From Laburnicola sp. R22_1 (taxonomy: Eukaryota > Ascomycota > Dothideomycetes > Pleosporales > Didymosphaeriaceae): DNA of 64,000 bases. The stretch spans positions 2,108,001 through 2,172,000 of the forward strand of contig JACONQ010000017.1 of assembly GCA_014281115.1 (NCBI GenBank), written 5' to 3'. Of this stretch, positions 10,534 to 22,221 are shown in pieces. The notes under the pieces are model-generated. The model was not told the DNA's origin. It saw only the letters and a program-made list of their open reading frames with translations, and searched no databases. A program made the translations under genes and the position numbers. The number at the start of each line of letters is the position of its first letter. The stretch's first letter is position 1.

Positions 10534-12404
10534 ACGTACTTTGCACTCCAGTTAATTATTCTATTAAGTTAATTACTTTGCCAAGACCATACTAAAACGT
10601 ACTATTAGTAATAGTACAACGCGATGCCTTAACTACATAATAAACTACTAGCGTTAAAAGAAGCGCGTATATAGTTTGCGATCTAGGCTATTAAATAAGA
10701 CGTAACACTCTCTTAGCGATGCGCTATAGTCCTCTATAACGTCTCTTAAAGTACACTTAGCAACTAACGCGCTAAAAAGACGTTTAGACGCGACTGCGCA
10801 CCTAATAAAATAAGACTTACTATAAGAGAGAAGCAGGTAATTGTGCAGCATATACTTAATCTAGACGCGCGAGGATTTCTGCTCCAGCTTAATACTATAA
10901 AAGATATGGCCGATTCTTTACTAGCTGCACGCCACTACAAGCTAGTTAGCTAGAGGTAGCCTTATAACTTTGTTAAGCGCCAGCCAAAGCTTTAAGTTAA
11001 GTTTAATTAAAAGTACAACTATAAGAGAGCTCTTTAGGAGGATCCTAAGGTAATATAAGACTAGTTCTGGCTTATAGAGAATATAAAGGCTAAGTATAGT
11101 ATCCTAGATAAGGACACCTATAATTTCGACAAGTCTGGCTTTATAATAGGCATAATATTAACTAGAGTAGTAGTTATAGGCTCTAAGCATTAAGGATAGC
11201 TAAAGCAGGTACAGTAGGATAATAGGGAGTGGACAATAGTTATCTAAGACATTAATACAATAGGGTAGTAGATCCCACCCTTTATTATCTTTGGGGGCAA
11301 GAACTACCTATCCGCCTAGTATAAGGAGAAGGACCTATCTTATAATTAGGTTATTACAGTCTCTAAAAACGGCTAGATAATAAATAAGCTTAGTCTGCAA
11401 TAGCTAAAGCACTTTAATAAGCATACAAAGAGGCGTACTACTAGTGGAATATATTTGCTTATAATTAATAGCTATAAAAGTTATAACTCGCTCGAATTTT
11501 AGAATTACTATAAAAAGAGTAATATTATTACTCTCTATATGCCTCTATATTTGTTATACCTCTTACAGCCACTTAATATAGGTTGTTTTACGCTATTAAA
11601 GAAGGCGTATAGGCGCTAAGCTAAGAATCTAATACGCAACTATATCACGCACATTACTAAAATTAAGTTCCTACCTTACTTTATTACTGCTTTTAAGGCT
11701 TTAATTACTAAAAGTAATATTAAAGATGGCTTTTAAGGTGCTGGCCTAGTGCTCCACAACCTAGAAGTTATAATATTACAGCTTAACGTTCGCCTACATA
11801 CGCCTCTACTTTGTACTATTCGTAATAGTATATAGGTGTTATAAACTCTGCGAAATAGTATAAAACTTAGGTTGCAATTAACACTAGTTAAGTAGAGGAC
11901 TTAAAGGCATATAGATAGTTTCCTAACTTATATAGTTAAGGCGGTGGAAAAGCTTATTAAAGGCGCTAAGCTAATAGGGCATTCTTTAGTGTTAATAACC
12001 AAACGCAACACCAAACTTTAAGCTACTAATAAGGCCGCCACGCGACGTAAATTGCATAAAAGAAAGCGAGTACAGCGTAAAGAAGTCCTTATAGCTAAAG
12101 AGGGCCAGCGGCTAGCCACTCTAAAGGAGTTTAGGGCGCGCAGTAATGGGCAAAAGGCGAAGAAGAGAGTGCGCGCTAATAGAGGCAAATTTGCTTAACA
12201 GCGCTGTGGACGCTATAGCAAGCCTGGGCATAATAAAACAACCTATAGGCAGCCTATAGAAGTAGATTCTAAATAGATTGGCCTATTTAGACTATTAAAA
12301 ATAGTTCGTGTTAACTCTATACTATTGTGAATAGTACAGAACTTAGTAGAGTCTTGCCAAAGTAATTAACTTAATAGAATAATCGACTCGAGTGTAAAGT
12401 ATAT
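10534..12404 (+). mobile_element. C1: pogo-like DNA transposon, strongly RIP-degraded
   Basis: 1871 bp between TA duplications (10532-10533 and 12405-12406). The left end reads ACGTACTTTGCACTCCAG and the right end is a decayed complement. The paired subterminal motif is of the GTCGATTA type, shared with C4. It was inserted in dispersed repeat copy 4. Confidence 0.85.
10624..12276 (+). pseudogene. C1 transposase, broken
   Basis: The ancestral frame of 551 codons (ATG at 10624, TAG at 12274) keeps its length but has many TAG/TAA stops. Order: N-terminal helix-turn-helix region, DDE core with NFDKSGF (first Asp kept, TTC GAC), LLIINSYKSYNSLEF (second Asp to Asn), LLQPLNIGCF (third Asp to Asn), then a basic tail. 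The CCHC knuckle near the C-terminus is only partly readable. It is not functional. Confidence 0.8.
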
Positions 12405-12524
12405 TAATTATAAAAAAAGCTTTTAAAGCTATAAGTACTACTAGGTTTTAGTACCTTTTATTTTACTCTTTTCTATATATAGTGTAAAGTTAACCTTAGT
12501 TAGAATCTCTATATAATAAAGATC

Positions 12525-12599
12525 TTTAATAAGAATACCTTTAATAAGAATACCTTTAATAAGAATACCTTTAATAAGAATACCTTTAATAAAAATAGT
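12525..12599. repeat. 15-bp tandem array, about five units
   Basis: Unit TTTAATAAGAATACC repeated head to tail four times exactly, then one decayed unit. The exact copies inside strongly decayed DNA suggest recent slippage expansion. Confidence 0.85.
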
Positions 12600-13189
12600 A
12601 GTATTAAAGCTATTAAGCTACCTTTTTTAAATAAGAAACTATTAGAAAATAAATTACTTTTTAGTTACTCTATTCCTACTACCTAAAAAAGCTATTAGTA
12701 AAACTAATTTCTAGAAATTATATAGTAGAATCTAAGTTATACTTTTAGTTCTAGACTTAGAGACTATAAACCTATTAACAAACTACTTTATAAATTAGGC
12801 AGCTTTTACTAGTAAAATTAATTAATTAATTAAAACTACTTTAGTTAAAATAATCTAGATTAACACCCTTTTACTATACTAAATTACTAATATAAAAAAA
12901 CTTAGTATTATATACTATAGTAATAGCTTAGAAGATTATAATACTATCTATTATAGTAGTAGACTAAAAGATAAAAAGCCTATTTATTATAATAATCTCC
13001 TTAATAATAACTCTGAATTTACTAACCTAATTAACCCTAAGTTTAACTTTTTATAAAAGAAATACTTAAGTAATAAATTAAATAGTAAACTACCTAATAA
13101 AGTCTTCTAGAACACTAATAATTAGAAGCTACTTTTTAACTATTAGCTTACTATATATAGGCACTTATTACTTTTAGCACTTTTATCTT

Positions 13190-13336
13190 TAGTAGTTTTC
13201 TAGCTAGCTAGCTTTTTACTAATTTAGTAGCTTTCTAGCTAGCTAGCTTATTACTAACTTTGTAGCTTCCTAGCTAGCTAGCTTACTACTAACTTAGTAG
13301 CTCTCTAGCTAGCTAGCTTACTACTATTTTAGTAGC
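13190..13336. repeat. About 36-bp tandem array, four units
   Basis: Each unit contains TAGTAG, TCTAGCTAGCTAGCTT and ACTAA. The TAGCTAGCTAGC core is a self-complementary stretch. Units differ at several bases. Confidence 0.8.
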
Positions 13337-13370
13337 ACCTTAACTAATATATATATATATATAATATTTA

Positions 13371-15238
13371 ATATACTTTGCACTTAAGTTAGACACTCTA
13401 TTAAGTTAAATACTTTGCCAAGACCCTACTAAGTTCTGTACTATTCACGATAGTATAGAGTTAACATAAACTATTTTCGATAGTCTAAATAGGCTAAACT
13501 ATTTAGAATCTACTTCTATAAGCTGTCTATAGGTTTTTTTATTGTGCCTAGGCTTGTCGCAGCATCCACAGCACTGTTAAGTGAATTCGCCTCCATTAGT
13601 GCGCACCCTCTTCTTTGCCTTTTTGCCATTACTACGCACCCTAAAGTCCTTTAGAGTAGCCAGTTACTGGTCCTCTTTAACTATAAGGACTCCTTACTGC
13701 AATCGCTTTCTTTTATATAATTTATATTGTGTGGCGGCCTTATTAGCAGCTTAAAGTTTGGCGTTGCGTTTAGTTATTAATACTAAAGAATGCCCTATTA
13801 TCTTAGCGTCTTTAACGAGCTTTTCTATCGTCTTAACTATATAAGTTAGGGAACTATCCACATGCCTTTAAATTCTTTACTTAACTAGCGTTAATTGCGA
13901 CCTAAGTTTTATACTATTTCGCGGAGTTTGCAACTCCTATATACTATTGTGAATAGTATAAAGTAGAGGCGTACGCAGGCGAACATTAAGCTACAATATT
14001 ATAGCTTCTAGGTTGTGGAGCACTAGGCCAGCACCTTAAAAGCCTCCTTTAATATTACTTTTAGTAAACGAAGCCTTAAAAGCAGCAATAAAGCAAGATA
14101 GAAACTTAATTTTAGTGATGTGCGTAATGTGGTTACGCATTAAATCCTTAGCTTAGCGCCTATACGCCTTTTTTAACGGCGCGAAATAGCCCACATTAAG
14201 TGGCTGCAAGAGGTGCGACGAATACAAGGGCATATAAAGAGTATTAATATTGCTCTTCTTATAATACTATTTAAATTTAAGTAAGTTGTAACTCTTCTAG
14301 CTATTAAGAATAAGCAAATGTGTTGTACTAATAACACGCCTCTTTGTATACTTATTAAAGTACTTTAGCCACTATAGACTAAGCTTATTTATTATCTAGC
14401 CGTTCTTAGAGACTGCAATAACCTAATTATAAGGTAGATCCTTTTTCTTATACTAGGTGGAGAGGTAGTGCTTATCCCTAAAAATAATAAAGGGTGGAAT
14501 CCACCATCCTATTGTATTAATGTCTTGGATAACTATTATCCACTCCCTATTATTCTGCTGCACCTGCTTTGGCCGTCCTTAATGCTTAGAGCCTATAACT
14601 ACTACTCTAGTTAATATTATGCCTATTATAAAGCCTGCTTTATTAAAATTATAGGTGTCCTTATCTAGGATACTATGTTTGGCCTTTATATTCTCTATAA
14701 GCCAGAACTAGTCTTATATTACCTTAGAATTCTCCTAGAGAGCTTTCTTATAGTTGTACTTTTGATTAAACTTAACTTTAAGCTCTAGCTAGTGCTTAAT
14801 AAAGTCATAAGGCCACCTCTAGCCAACTAGCTTATAGTGGCGTGCAGCCAGTAAAGAATTAGCCATATCTTTTATAGCATTGAGCCGAGGCGAAAATCCT
14901 TACGCGTCTAGATTAAGTATATGCTCTACAATCGCCTGCTCCTCTCTTATAGTAAGTCTTATTTTATTAGATGCGTAGTTGCGTCTAAACGTCTTTCTAG
15001 CGCGTTAGTTGCTAAGTATACTTTAAGAGACATTATAGATAGCTGTAGCGTATTGCTAAGAGAGTGTCGCATCTTATTTAATAGCCTGGATTGTAAGCTA
15101 TATACGCGCTTCTTTTAATGCTAGTAGTTTATTATATAGTTAAGGCATCGCGTTATACTATTACTAAAAGGATATTTTAGTAGGATCTTAGCAAAGTGTC
15201 TAACTTAATAGAGTATCTAACTCGAGTGCAAAGTATAT
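13371..15238 (-). mobile_element. C2: pogo-like DNA transposon, strongly RIP-degraded
   Basis: 1868 bp between TA duplications (13369-13370 and 15239-15240). Both outer ends have ACGT decayed to ATAT. Subterminal motifs are of the GTCGGACAC type (decayed), shared with C3. Same orientation as C3, opposite to C1 and C4. Confidence 0.85.
13499..15148 (-). pseudogene. C2 transposase, broken
   Basis: Start codon complementary to 15146-15148, stop at 13499-13501, 550 codons. All three catalytic Asp codons are Asn: NFNKAGF, LLILNS, and LLQPLNVG. Many TAG/TAA stops. It is three bases shorter than C1, C3 and C4 in the region complementary to about 13690. One of the most decayed C copies. Confidence 0.8.
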
Positions 15239-15332
15239 TATAACTTTTAGTACTTTTATCTTTACAATAGTAGTAATAAAATATATACAAAATAATAATA
15301 ATTTTTTATTAACTTTCTTTATAATAGTATTA

Positions 15333-17204
15333 ACGTACTTTGCACTCGAGTCGGACACTCCATCGAGTCGGACACTTTGCCAAGACCCCACCAAGTTCTG
15401 TACTATTCACGATAGTATAGAGTCAACATAAACTATTTTCAATAGTCTAAATAGGCTAAACTATTCAGAATCTACTTCTATAAGCTGCCTACAGGTTTTT
15501 TTATTGTGCCCAGGCTTGCTGCAGCGTCCACAGCGCTGTTGAGCGGATTCGCCTCCATCAGTGCGCACCCTCTTCTTTGCCTTCTTGCCATCACTACGCA
15601 CCCCAAAGTCCTTTAGAGTAGCCAGTCGCTGGCCCTCTTCAACTATAAGGACTCCTTCTTACTGCAATCGCTTTCTTTTATATGATTTACGTCGTGTGGC
15701 AGCCTCATTGGCAGCTTGAAGTTTGGCGTTGCGTTTGGTCATCAACACTAAAGAATGCCCCATCAGCTTAGCGCCTTTAACAAGCTTTTCCACCGCCTCA
15801 ACCATATAAGTTAGGGAACTATCCACATGCCTTTAAATCCTCTGCTTAACCAGCGTCGATTGCAACCTAAGTTCTGTACTATTTCGCGGAGTTTGCGACT
15901 CCCATGTACTATCGCGAATAGTACAAAGTGGAGGCGTACGCAGGCGGGACGTCAAGCTGCGATATCACAGCTTCTAGGTTGTGGGGCACTAGGCCAGCAC
16001 CTCAAAAGCCTCCTTTGATATTACTTTCAGTAAACAAAGCCTTGAAAGCAGCAATAAAGCAAGGCAGGAACTCGATTTTAGTGATGTGCGTGATGTGGTT
16101 GCGCATTAAATCCTTAGCTTGGCGCCCATACGCCTTTTTTAAAGGCGCGAAACAGCCCACATTAAGTGGCTGCAAGAGGTGCGACGAATGCGAGGGCATA
16201 CAGAGAGTAACAATATTGCTCTTCTTGTAGTAATCCTGGAATTCGAGCGAGTTGTGACTTTTGTGGCCATTAATAATGAGCAAACGTGCTCCACTAGTAG
16301 TACGCCTCTTTGTATGCTTATTAAAGTGCTTTAGCCATTGCAGACCAAGCTTATTTGTCGTCCAGCCGTTCTTAGAGACTGCAATAACCTAATTATGAGG
16401 TAGATCCTTCTCCTTATACTAGGCGGAGAGGTGGTGCTTGCCCCCAAAGATAATAAAGAGTGGGATCCACCAACCTATCGCGTTGATGCCTTGGATGACT
16501 GTTGTCCACTCCCTATTGCCCTGCTGCACCTACTTTGGCCGTCCTTAACGCTTAGAGCCTATGACTACTGCTCTAGTTAATATTATGCCTATTATAAAGC
16601 CTGCTTTATCAAAATTGTAGGTGTCCTTGTTCAGGATACCATATTTGGCCTTTATATTCTCCACAAGCTGGAACTAGTCTTATATTACCTTAGGATCCTC
16701 CTGGAGAGCTCTCTTGTAGTCGTACTTTCGATTAAACTTGAATTTAAGCTCTGGCTGGCGCTTAACAAAGTCATAAGGCCACCTCTAGCCAACTAGCTTG
16801 TAGTGGCGTGCAGCCAGTAAAGAATCAGCTATATCTTTTATAGCATTGAGCCGAGGCGGAAATACTCGCGCGTCTAGGTTGAGTATATGCTCCACAATCG
16901 CCTGCTCCTCTCTTATAGTAAGTCTTATTTTGTTGGGTGCGCAGTTGCGTCTAAACGTCTTTCTAGCGCGTTAGTCGCTAAGTGTACTTTAAGAGACGTT
17001 GTAGATAGCTGCAGCGCGTTGCTAAGAGAGTGTCGCGTCTTATTTAATAGCCTAGATTGCAAGCTGTATACGCGCTTCTTTTAACGCTAGTGGTTTGTTG
17101 TGTGGTTGAGGCATCGCGTTATACTATTGCTAATAGTACGTTTTGGTGGGGTCTTGGCAAAGTGTCCGACTCGATGGAGTGTCCGACTCGAGTGCAAAGT
17201 ACGT
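15333..17204 (-). mobile_element. C3: pogo-like DNA transposon, lightly degraded
   Basis: 1872 bp between TA duplications (15331-15332 and 17205-17206). Terminal repeats are nearly perfect: ACGTACTTTGCACTCGAG at both ends, then two GTCGGACAC motifs, then CTTTGCCAAGACCCCACCA. Lies 94 bp from C2 in the same orientation. Confidence 0.9.
15461..17114 (-). pseudogene. C3 transposase, broken
   Basis: Start complementary to 17112-17114, stop at 15461-15463. The span is 1654 bases, one more than the 1653 of C1 and C4, so a one-base insertion is likely as well as several stops. The first Asp is kept (NFDKAGF). The second and third are Asn (LLIINGHKSHNSLEF and LLQPLNVGCF), all by G-to-A after T. An 89-residue open piece (complement of 16017-16283) still covers the DDE centre. 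The CCHC region is degraded. Confidence 0.8.
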
Positions 17205-17206
17205 TA

Positions 17207-17893
17207 TATTATTTCTTAACTAGTAGACTATAAAGTTACAACTATAGAAGTAGTGTAGATAATAGAATACTTAACTATAGTTTAGTTATTGCGCTTATAA
17301 TCTAGTAGCTATAGTGCAACTATAGTTTGCTATATATATAGTATATAAAGTCTACCTACTTTTATAATATTAGGGACGCCTAAGATACTAAATCTTTATC
17401 TCTTTATTTATTACATCTAGTAATATAATAACTTTTTAGCAACCTAATATTATATTTAAATTTAATACATATAGCAATATAGGTATTATTAAATTTAGTT
17501 AGGGCATAGATAACTATTATAAAGAATACTTCGCGCACGTTCTATATATAGTATAACGCTATAAGAGAAAGCTATAAGTATACTAAAAAAAATACTATAA
17601 ATTAAGATAAAGCAATAAGACTAGTTTGGCAACTATTTAGAGACACTATTTATAAGTATATGCAAATTAGTTGGCCCCTTATAATAGAGTTAATCACGAG
17701 CTATACTATAGTCTATGGGAACCAAAGTTAATAATAATAATATAACGTAGCTACCTACGCATAAAGTATAAAAATCCGCCACTAGATATATTAAGTGTTT
17801 ATTCACTCTTACACACAGAGTATATTATCGCGTAAGACCTTAAGATTATAATCTAATACGCATAGCTATTCCTTGCCCTAATAATACTATTAC
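17207..17893. other. AT-rich spacer between C3 and P
   Basis: Degraded sequence with no recognisable gene. It ends directly at the TA target of element P. Confidence 0.5.
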
Positions 17894-17895
17894 TA

Positions 17896-20020
17896 CCCTG
17901 TCTCGGCAGTCAATGCGCACCGTCACTCAATGCGCAACCCCAACGTAATCGCTCAGCCAGCAATATGAGGCTATAGAGCTCTACACAAAAGCTTTTATCG
18001 CGAGATTTTCTAGAGTTGGCTTCTTATAGAGCTATAGATGATTGCTAGCTAGTCAGATTATAGATATCTGCTTGGTGTTCTGATTATACGGCCACAGCGC
18101 GATGATGGCGTTGATGGCGCAGATGCCGCCGCATCAACGCGTACAGGTGCTGGCGTAGATTTCTTCCTCTTTGTAACTGTATGAGTAGCTTTTAAAGCTT
18201 TCTGACTTCCCTTTTGGCAATTTTGAGACGTTTTTGAAGTTGTTGTTGAGTCTTGCGAGCCTGTTGACGGAGGCGTCGCTCAGCAGCTTGATCAGCTTTC
18301 TCCTTAGCGCGCGCATCTCTGGCTGCTGCCCGCTTAACGCGCTTCTCCTGCTGTAAACGAGCTTTAAGCTGTTTATTAGCTATATGGATCTCTTGCTGCT
18401 GAGCTTTTTGGAGTTGTAACTGTTGTTTTTCAGCCTCCTGCTGGCTGAGCGAGTTACGCGCCCTCTGTACGCGGGCAGGTGACCAGAAAACTGCTCCTCT
18501 ATGCCACTCCTTAGGTTGCTCTAAGGGCAGAGTCTTGCCTTTTGTTTGACGCCGTTTCTGGTTTGCAAGAGCTTCTCGGAGACCCTTATTTTCATGCTCT
18601 AGGAGCTGCTTTTGTACAGAGATTGAGTGTATCGTCTGGCTCAGCTTACGCGACTCCTCAGTCGCGATATCCTTCACATTGGAGCGTAACAGTCGCTCTA
18701 TTTTACGCCAATCTGACGCGCTAAGTACTGAGGTAGAGCTCACTGGTGATTCTGGCTCTGGCAGAGTCTCTTTGTTAAACCTTTTGAGGATAGGCGTTGG
18801 ATCTGGCGGCGAGATACCTGTACACTTAAAAGCTTTGGTAATCAACTGCGGCGTAACTGACGTCGTCCAGGCCTTACAGAATAGCGTAAAGAAGTCTCTT
18901 TTGGCGATTGTTGACAGTCCTTGGCTCCTATACAGGTATCTGGAGAGCTCGTCATAGTAGGCAGCTGAGAGAGACTTAAATACGCAGACGTTAAGAGGCT
19001 GCAGCGTATAAGTCGCATGAGGGGGAAATATCGCAAGGAGGATCTTATTCTGATCGCAGTAGTTGATAAAATCTATAGTAACGTGAGATCCATGCCTATT
19101 AAGGACTAGGAGTCGCCACTGCCGTCGAGCCTTCTCCTTTGTACAGCGATCAAACACCTGTTTAAGCCATTGAAGCCCTATCTTATTGTTTGACCATCTA
19201 GAGGTTGATGAGGTGATAAAGACTCTGTGAGAATTGACGTTGATTTCTTCAACCCAGCTTGATTGTAGAGTCGCGGCGTTAGATCGATAGATTAGCACTA
19301 GATCAACAGTAGATCCGTCGGCGCATATACATGCGATGAGCGAGATCCACTCACGGCTGCCGTCCTGTATAGATTGCCTTACTTGGCGACTCTTATATAG
19401 AGGCCTATCGAAGATCCTTTTTAAGCGGCCAGTGATACTAAGGAGGAAGCCTTTCTCGTCCATATTGTACGTATGCTGAGGCTCTACACTATACTCTGTA
19501 ATTTTATTGTGTAGAAGCTCAAAGTAGAGCCTGTATTTTGCCTCTGAATCAGCCTTGTGGCGATTGCTGTCAAGCCCAGTCGTCCATCGTGAGATCAAGG
19601 AGTCGGGGTTGCGCCTAACAAAGCGATCAACCCAGGACATGCTAACATCTCTTTTTGCCATATAGGAAGCAAAATTTTGTATCATCTGCCGTGTAGGAGG
19701 AAGGCCACGCTCAGTAAGGTAGGTGATATATTGTAGAAGTCCCTTTTCTTGTTGTGGATGGAGTAGACGACGTGTACCATCAGTGATAGTACGCGCCTGC
19801 GTGACGCGTTGGTGCCTGCGCGTCCACGTAGAGCGTACAACACCAAATTCTTTGGCGATTTTATTGTATGATAAAAAATCTCCTGGTTCTTGCGCTTCGA
19901 TTGCTGCTATCGCGGCGTTAATTGGGTCCATATTGGTGGAGTTGGGGCGCGTCAAAGTTGGGGCGCGTCATGTTGGGGTTGCGCATTGAGTGACGGTGCG
20001 CATTGACTGCCGAGACAGGG
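17896..20020 (-). mobile_element. P: pogo-like DNA transposon with intact transposase frame
   Basis: 2125 bp flanked by TA (17894-17895 and 20021-20022). The 49-bp terminal inverted repeats are identical (17896-17944 and 19972-20020), starting CCCTGTCTCGGCAGTC. Each holds the motif TCAATGCGCA twice. Composition is close to that of the gene island and the ends are perfect, so this is the youngest pogo element here. It sits between heavily decayed stretches, so it arrived after they decayed. Confidence 0.95.
18192..19931 (-). CDS. Pogo-type DDE transposase, frame intact, catalytic Asp residues replaced
   Basis: A pogo/Fot1-like transposase that would bind its own terminal repeats and cut and paste at TA. 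I chose the ATG at 19931 (MDPINAAIAAIEAQE), which matches the usual start of fungal relatives; an in-frame ATG at 19955 would add eight residues and lies 17 bp from the terminal repeat. About 579 residues. Order from the chosen start: psq helix-turn-helix (SYNKIAKEFGVVRSTWTRRHQ, about 21-41), CENP-B/Tc5 DNA-binding part (about 55-120), DDE_1 core, and a Gln/Lys/Arg-rich coiled-coil tail after about 440. In the core the first Asp is kept (YNMDEKGFL) but the second is Asn (LLVLNRHGSH, where the family has DGHGSH) and the third is Asn (LQPLNVCVF, where the family has PLDV). These G-to-A changes follow T, as in RIP. Unlike C, D and E no CCHC knuckle is present. The protein could be made and bind DNA but should not catalyse transposition. 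Confidence 0.9.
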   Translation of the reverse strand: MDPINAAIAAIEAQEPGDFLSYNKIAKEFGVVRSTWTRRHQRVTQARTITDGTRRLLHPQQEKGLLQYITYLTERGLPPTRQMIQNFASYMAKRDVSMSWVDRFVRRNPDSLISRWTTGLDSNRHKADSEAKYRLYFELLHNKITEYSVEPQHTYNMDEKGFLLSITGRLKRIFDRPLYKSRQVRQSIQDGSREWISLIACICADGSTVDLVLIYRSNAATLQSSWVEEINVNSHRVFITSSTSRWSNNKIGLQWLKQVFDRCTKEKARRQWRLLVLNRHGSHVTIDFINYCDQNKILLAIFPPHATYTLQPLNVCVFKSLSAAYYDELSRYLYRSQGLSTIAKRDFFTLFCKAWTTSVTPQLITKAFKCTGISPPDPTPILKRFNKETLPEPESPVSSTSVLSASDWRKIERLLRSNVKDIATEESRKLSQTIHSISVQKQLLEHENKGLREALANQKRRQTKGKTLPLEQPKEWHRGAVFWSPARVQRARNSLSQQEAEKQQLQLQKAQQQEIHIANKQLKARLQQEKRVKRAAARDARAKEKADQAAERRLRQQARKTQQQLQKRLKIAKREVRKL

Positions 20021-20022
20021 TA

Positions 20023-21787
20023 CTAGGTGGGCAGTTATATGTCTATACGTGTATAATAAGAAAGACAATAATAATAATAGAGCTAGCTAGAATTAGTATT
20101 ACAAAGGTTAAACGCCTAATATTGCTAATTCTATAGTAGTAGAATAAAAGTAGTGTAGCGAATAAATTGCCTTAGCTAGCTTGTTAGAGTCCTACTATCT
20201 TAATAAGTATATAGAGACTACACGCATAGAATTTAACTAATAGCTTACTCTCTACTAGTTTAGCTACCTTGTGCTTAGCTATATTAATAAGGGTTACTAG
20301 ATATATTTTTAAAGGCAATAGGAGAGGATAGGCAAAGGTTATAAGAGGCTCTAGAATAACTAAATAAGACTATACAATCTAAAGAAGCTATAGCGTAATT
20401 ATAAGAGTAGAATTTATATAAAATAGCTATAAGAAGTATTAGGCATATATATGTACACGCTTATCCTATAGGATTTCTATAAAAGATAGATAGAGTAATA
20501 CTAGGTGTCTAGAGATTAATAGGTTATTAGTAGAGGATAGCGAAGTGCTATTTAGTGTTAAAAGTAGGGAGCGTGCGCACAATTTATTATATATTATAGT
20601 AATAGTAGTAGTAGTAGAGTGTACGTATAGTAGATTGTAAATTGTCTAGTAACGTAGTAAAAGGTTAAAAGGTAAGAGTTAATTATCTAGTAAGGTAGTA
20701 GGTAGGCAAGCAAGTTAGGGTATTATTATTATAAGTTATTATCTTAAAAGCTAGGAGAAGAAACACTAGTAAAACTTTAACGCGCTCTAGATTCTAGAGC
20801 TTAGTGTGCACGTAATAAAATGTTATATAATATTATGTGAGCGCTAGTAATATAATAAAAAAACGTAGTAATTAAACGCAGTAGACCACTTAAAAACTAA
20901 TAAGTAGAGGCAGTTTATACTTCTGCTTAGAAGGGGCATAGATAACTAGCTAGGTAAAGTTAAAAATAATTTTTAGAGATTTAGTAACCTTATACAACTA
21001 AAAGAATTATTAAAGAGATTTTTAAAGCTTATCTTTAAGTACTCTATTAGTAATATTTTTAGGCTAATTTACTATATCTTATACCTTTAAATTTTAGAGT
21101 ATAAAACACTTCTTTAGTACTTAGATATTAGTAGAGACGTAGCCTTTAAAATATAATAATAGTATGTGTGTTGTTAAATTAACTACCTAGGGGTAGAACG
21201 ATAAAAGCTTTTATCATAAATAATATAACAAAAAAGCAAAGCCTCCTGCTTAGTAATATAATAATAATAGTATAATATAGAAATTATACTATAAAAGCTT
21301 AAAAATATAATTAAAAATAAAGGTAATAAGGACTATAAAGACAAGAACTAGAGTAAAGAAAAAAAGTTTATTATAATATATAAAACGCTAAAGGCGTAGT
21401 AGTAGCATAAGAAGCTTATTAAGGTAGTAGGAATTATTTAAACTGCTATTAAGGTAGGGGACTATAAGTAATAAAGGTAAGGGTAAGTAGTAGTAGTAAA
21501 GTTCTAGGTGGCAATATATAGCTTACTAGTTATAAAAAGAGATTTACTATAAAGAGAAAGTTAGATAAAATAGTTAGGTTAGTTACTATTATAATTATTA
21601 TTATTATTATTGCAGCAAAAAATATTATTAAAGAAATTATTAATTACGTAATATAGTAGTTAGTTAAATAGTTGGCCTAGGATTACGTAATATTACAGAT
21701 TAACCCTAGGAAAGAAAAAGGTATTCTTATAGCATAGTTTCTAGTAAGCCTTTAAGTATATTTTAATAACTAAAATAGTAAAGCTAG
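20023..21787. other. AT-rich relic between P and H
   Basis: Degraded sequence without recognisable protein. It includes dispersed repeat copy 5 (21166-21264) and an (ATT)n stretch near 21595-21618. Confidence 0.5.
21166..21264 (+). repeat. Dispersed terminal-type repeat, copy 5, truncated
   Basis: Forward copy starting TGTGTTGTTAAATTAAC and containing AACTACCTAGGGGTAG. Similarity to other copies stops after GCTTAGTAAT, about 35 bp short. Confidence 0.65.
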
Positions 21788-21936
21788 TGTAGTAGAATAA
21801 ATTCTATTACATAGATTACGTGGTACGCTAGTACTTAATCGGCTCTTAAGAATTTAATAGGCGGTTTCTTTCTTCTAGTACACATAACTTAATTTATCTT
21901 TCTACTAAGTCCTAATTAGGATTAGGTTCTTCTACA
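21788..21936 (+). repeat. 5' LTR of H
   Basis: 149 bp, starts TGTAGTAGAATAAA and ends TTCTTCTACA. Matches 41072-41220 along its whole length with transition differences. It is followed by AAATTGGCGATTAACCCGCG, which should hold the primer-binding site; I could not assign a tRNA. Confidence 0.9.
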
Positions 21937-22221
21937 AAATTGGCGATTAACCCGCGACTTAAACCTCTAAAGCCTTAACCTTAGGAAGGTCATTGCATTA
22001 GTACTCTAATATAGACGAGTAGTATTGTCTAAGAAAAAGACAAGATAGAATAATAGCAACGCGTAGCGGTGTGTGGAATAGCGCATACTAGAGATAGAAA
22101 GAAATCTCAAAAGAAACTTAGGGGCGAAATTAGGCGCAACTAAGTATAGCGCTAATCTTAAAATAGAAATATAACCTAAGCTTTAATTAGCTACTATACT
22201 AGCCCTTATTAAATCGCACTA

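Larger units (their letters stand above)
12407..13368. other. AT-rich relic with two tandem arrays
   Basis: Probably the continuation of the element whose edge is repeat copy 4. No frame is recognisable. It contains a 15-bp array at 12525 and a roughly 36-bp array at 13190. Confidence 0.55.

Noticed and set aside
10654..10851. A 65-residue open frame antisense to the transposase start, also present at 14921-15118, 16887-17084 and 31534-31731
   Set aside because: It recurs because all four C copies share it. Sense TAA/TAG stops made by RIP read as Leu codons on this antisense frame, so it stays open without selection. No motif is seen in the product.
18679..19989. Plus-strand frames inside P
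   Set aside because: Antisense to the intact transposase.
21937..21960. A tRNA 3'-end primer site next to the 5' LTR of H (TGGCGATTAACCCGCG)
   Set aside because: It starts with TGG, but the part resembling a T-loop is too close to the CCA end for a normal acceptor stem. Left unassigned.
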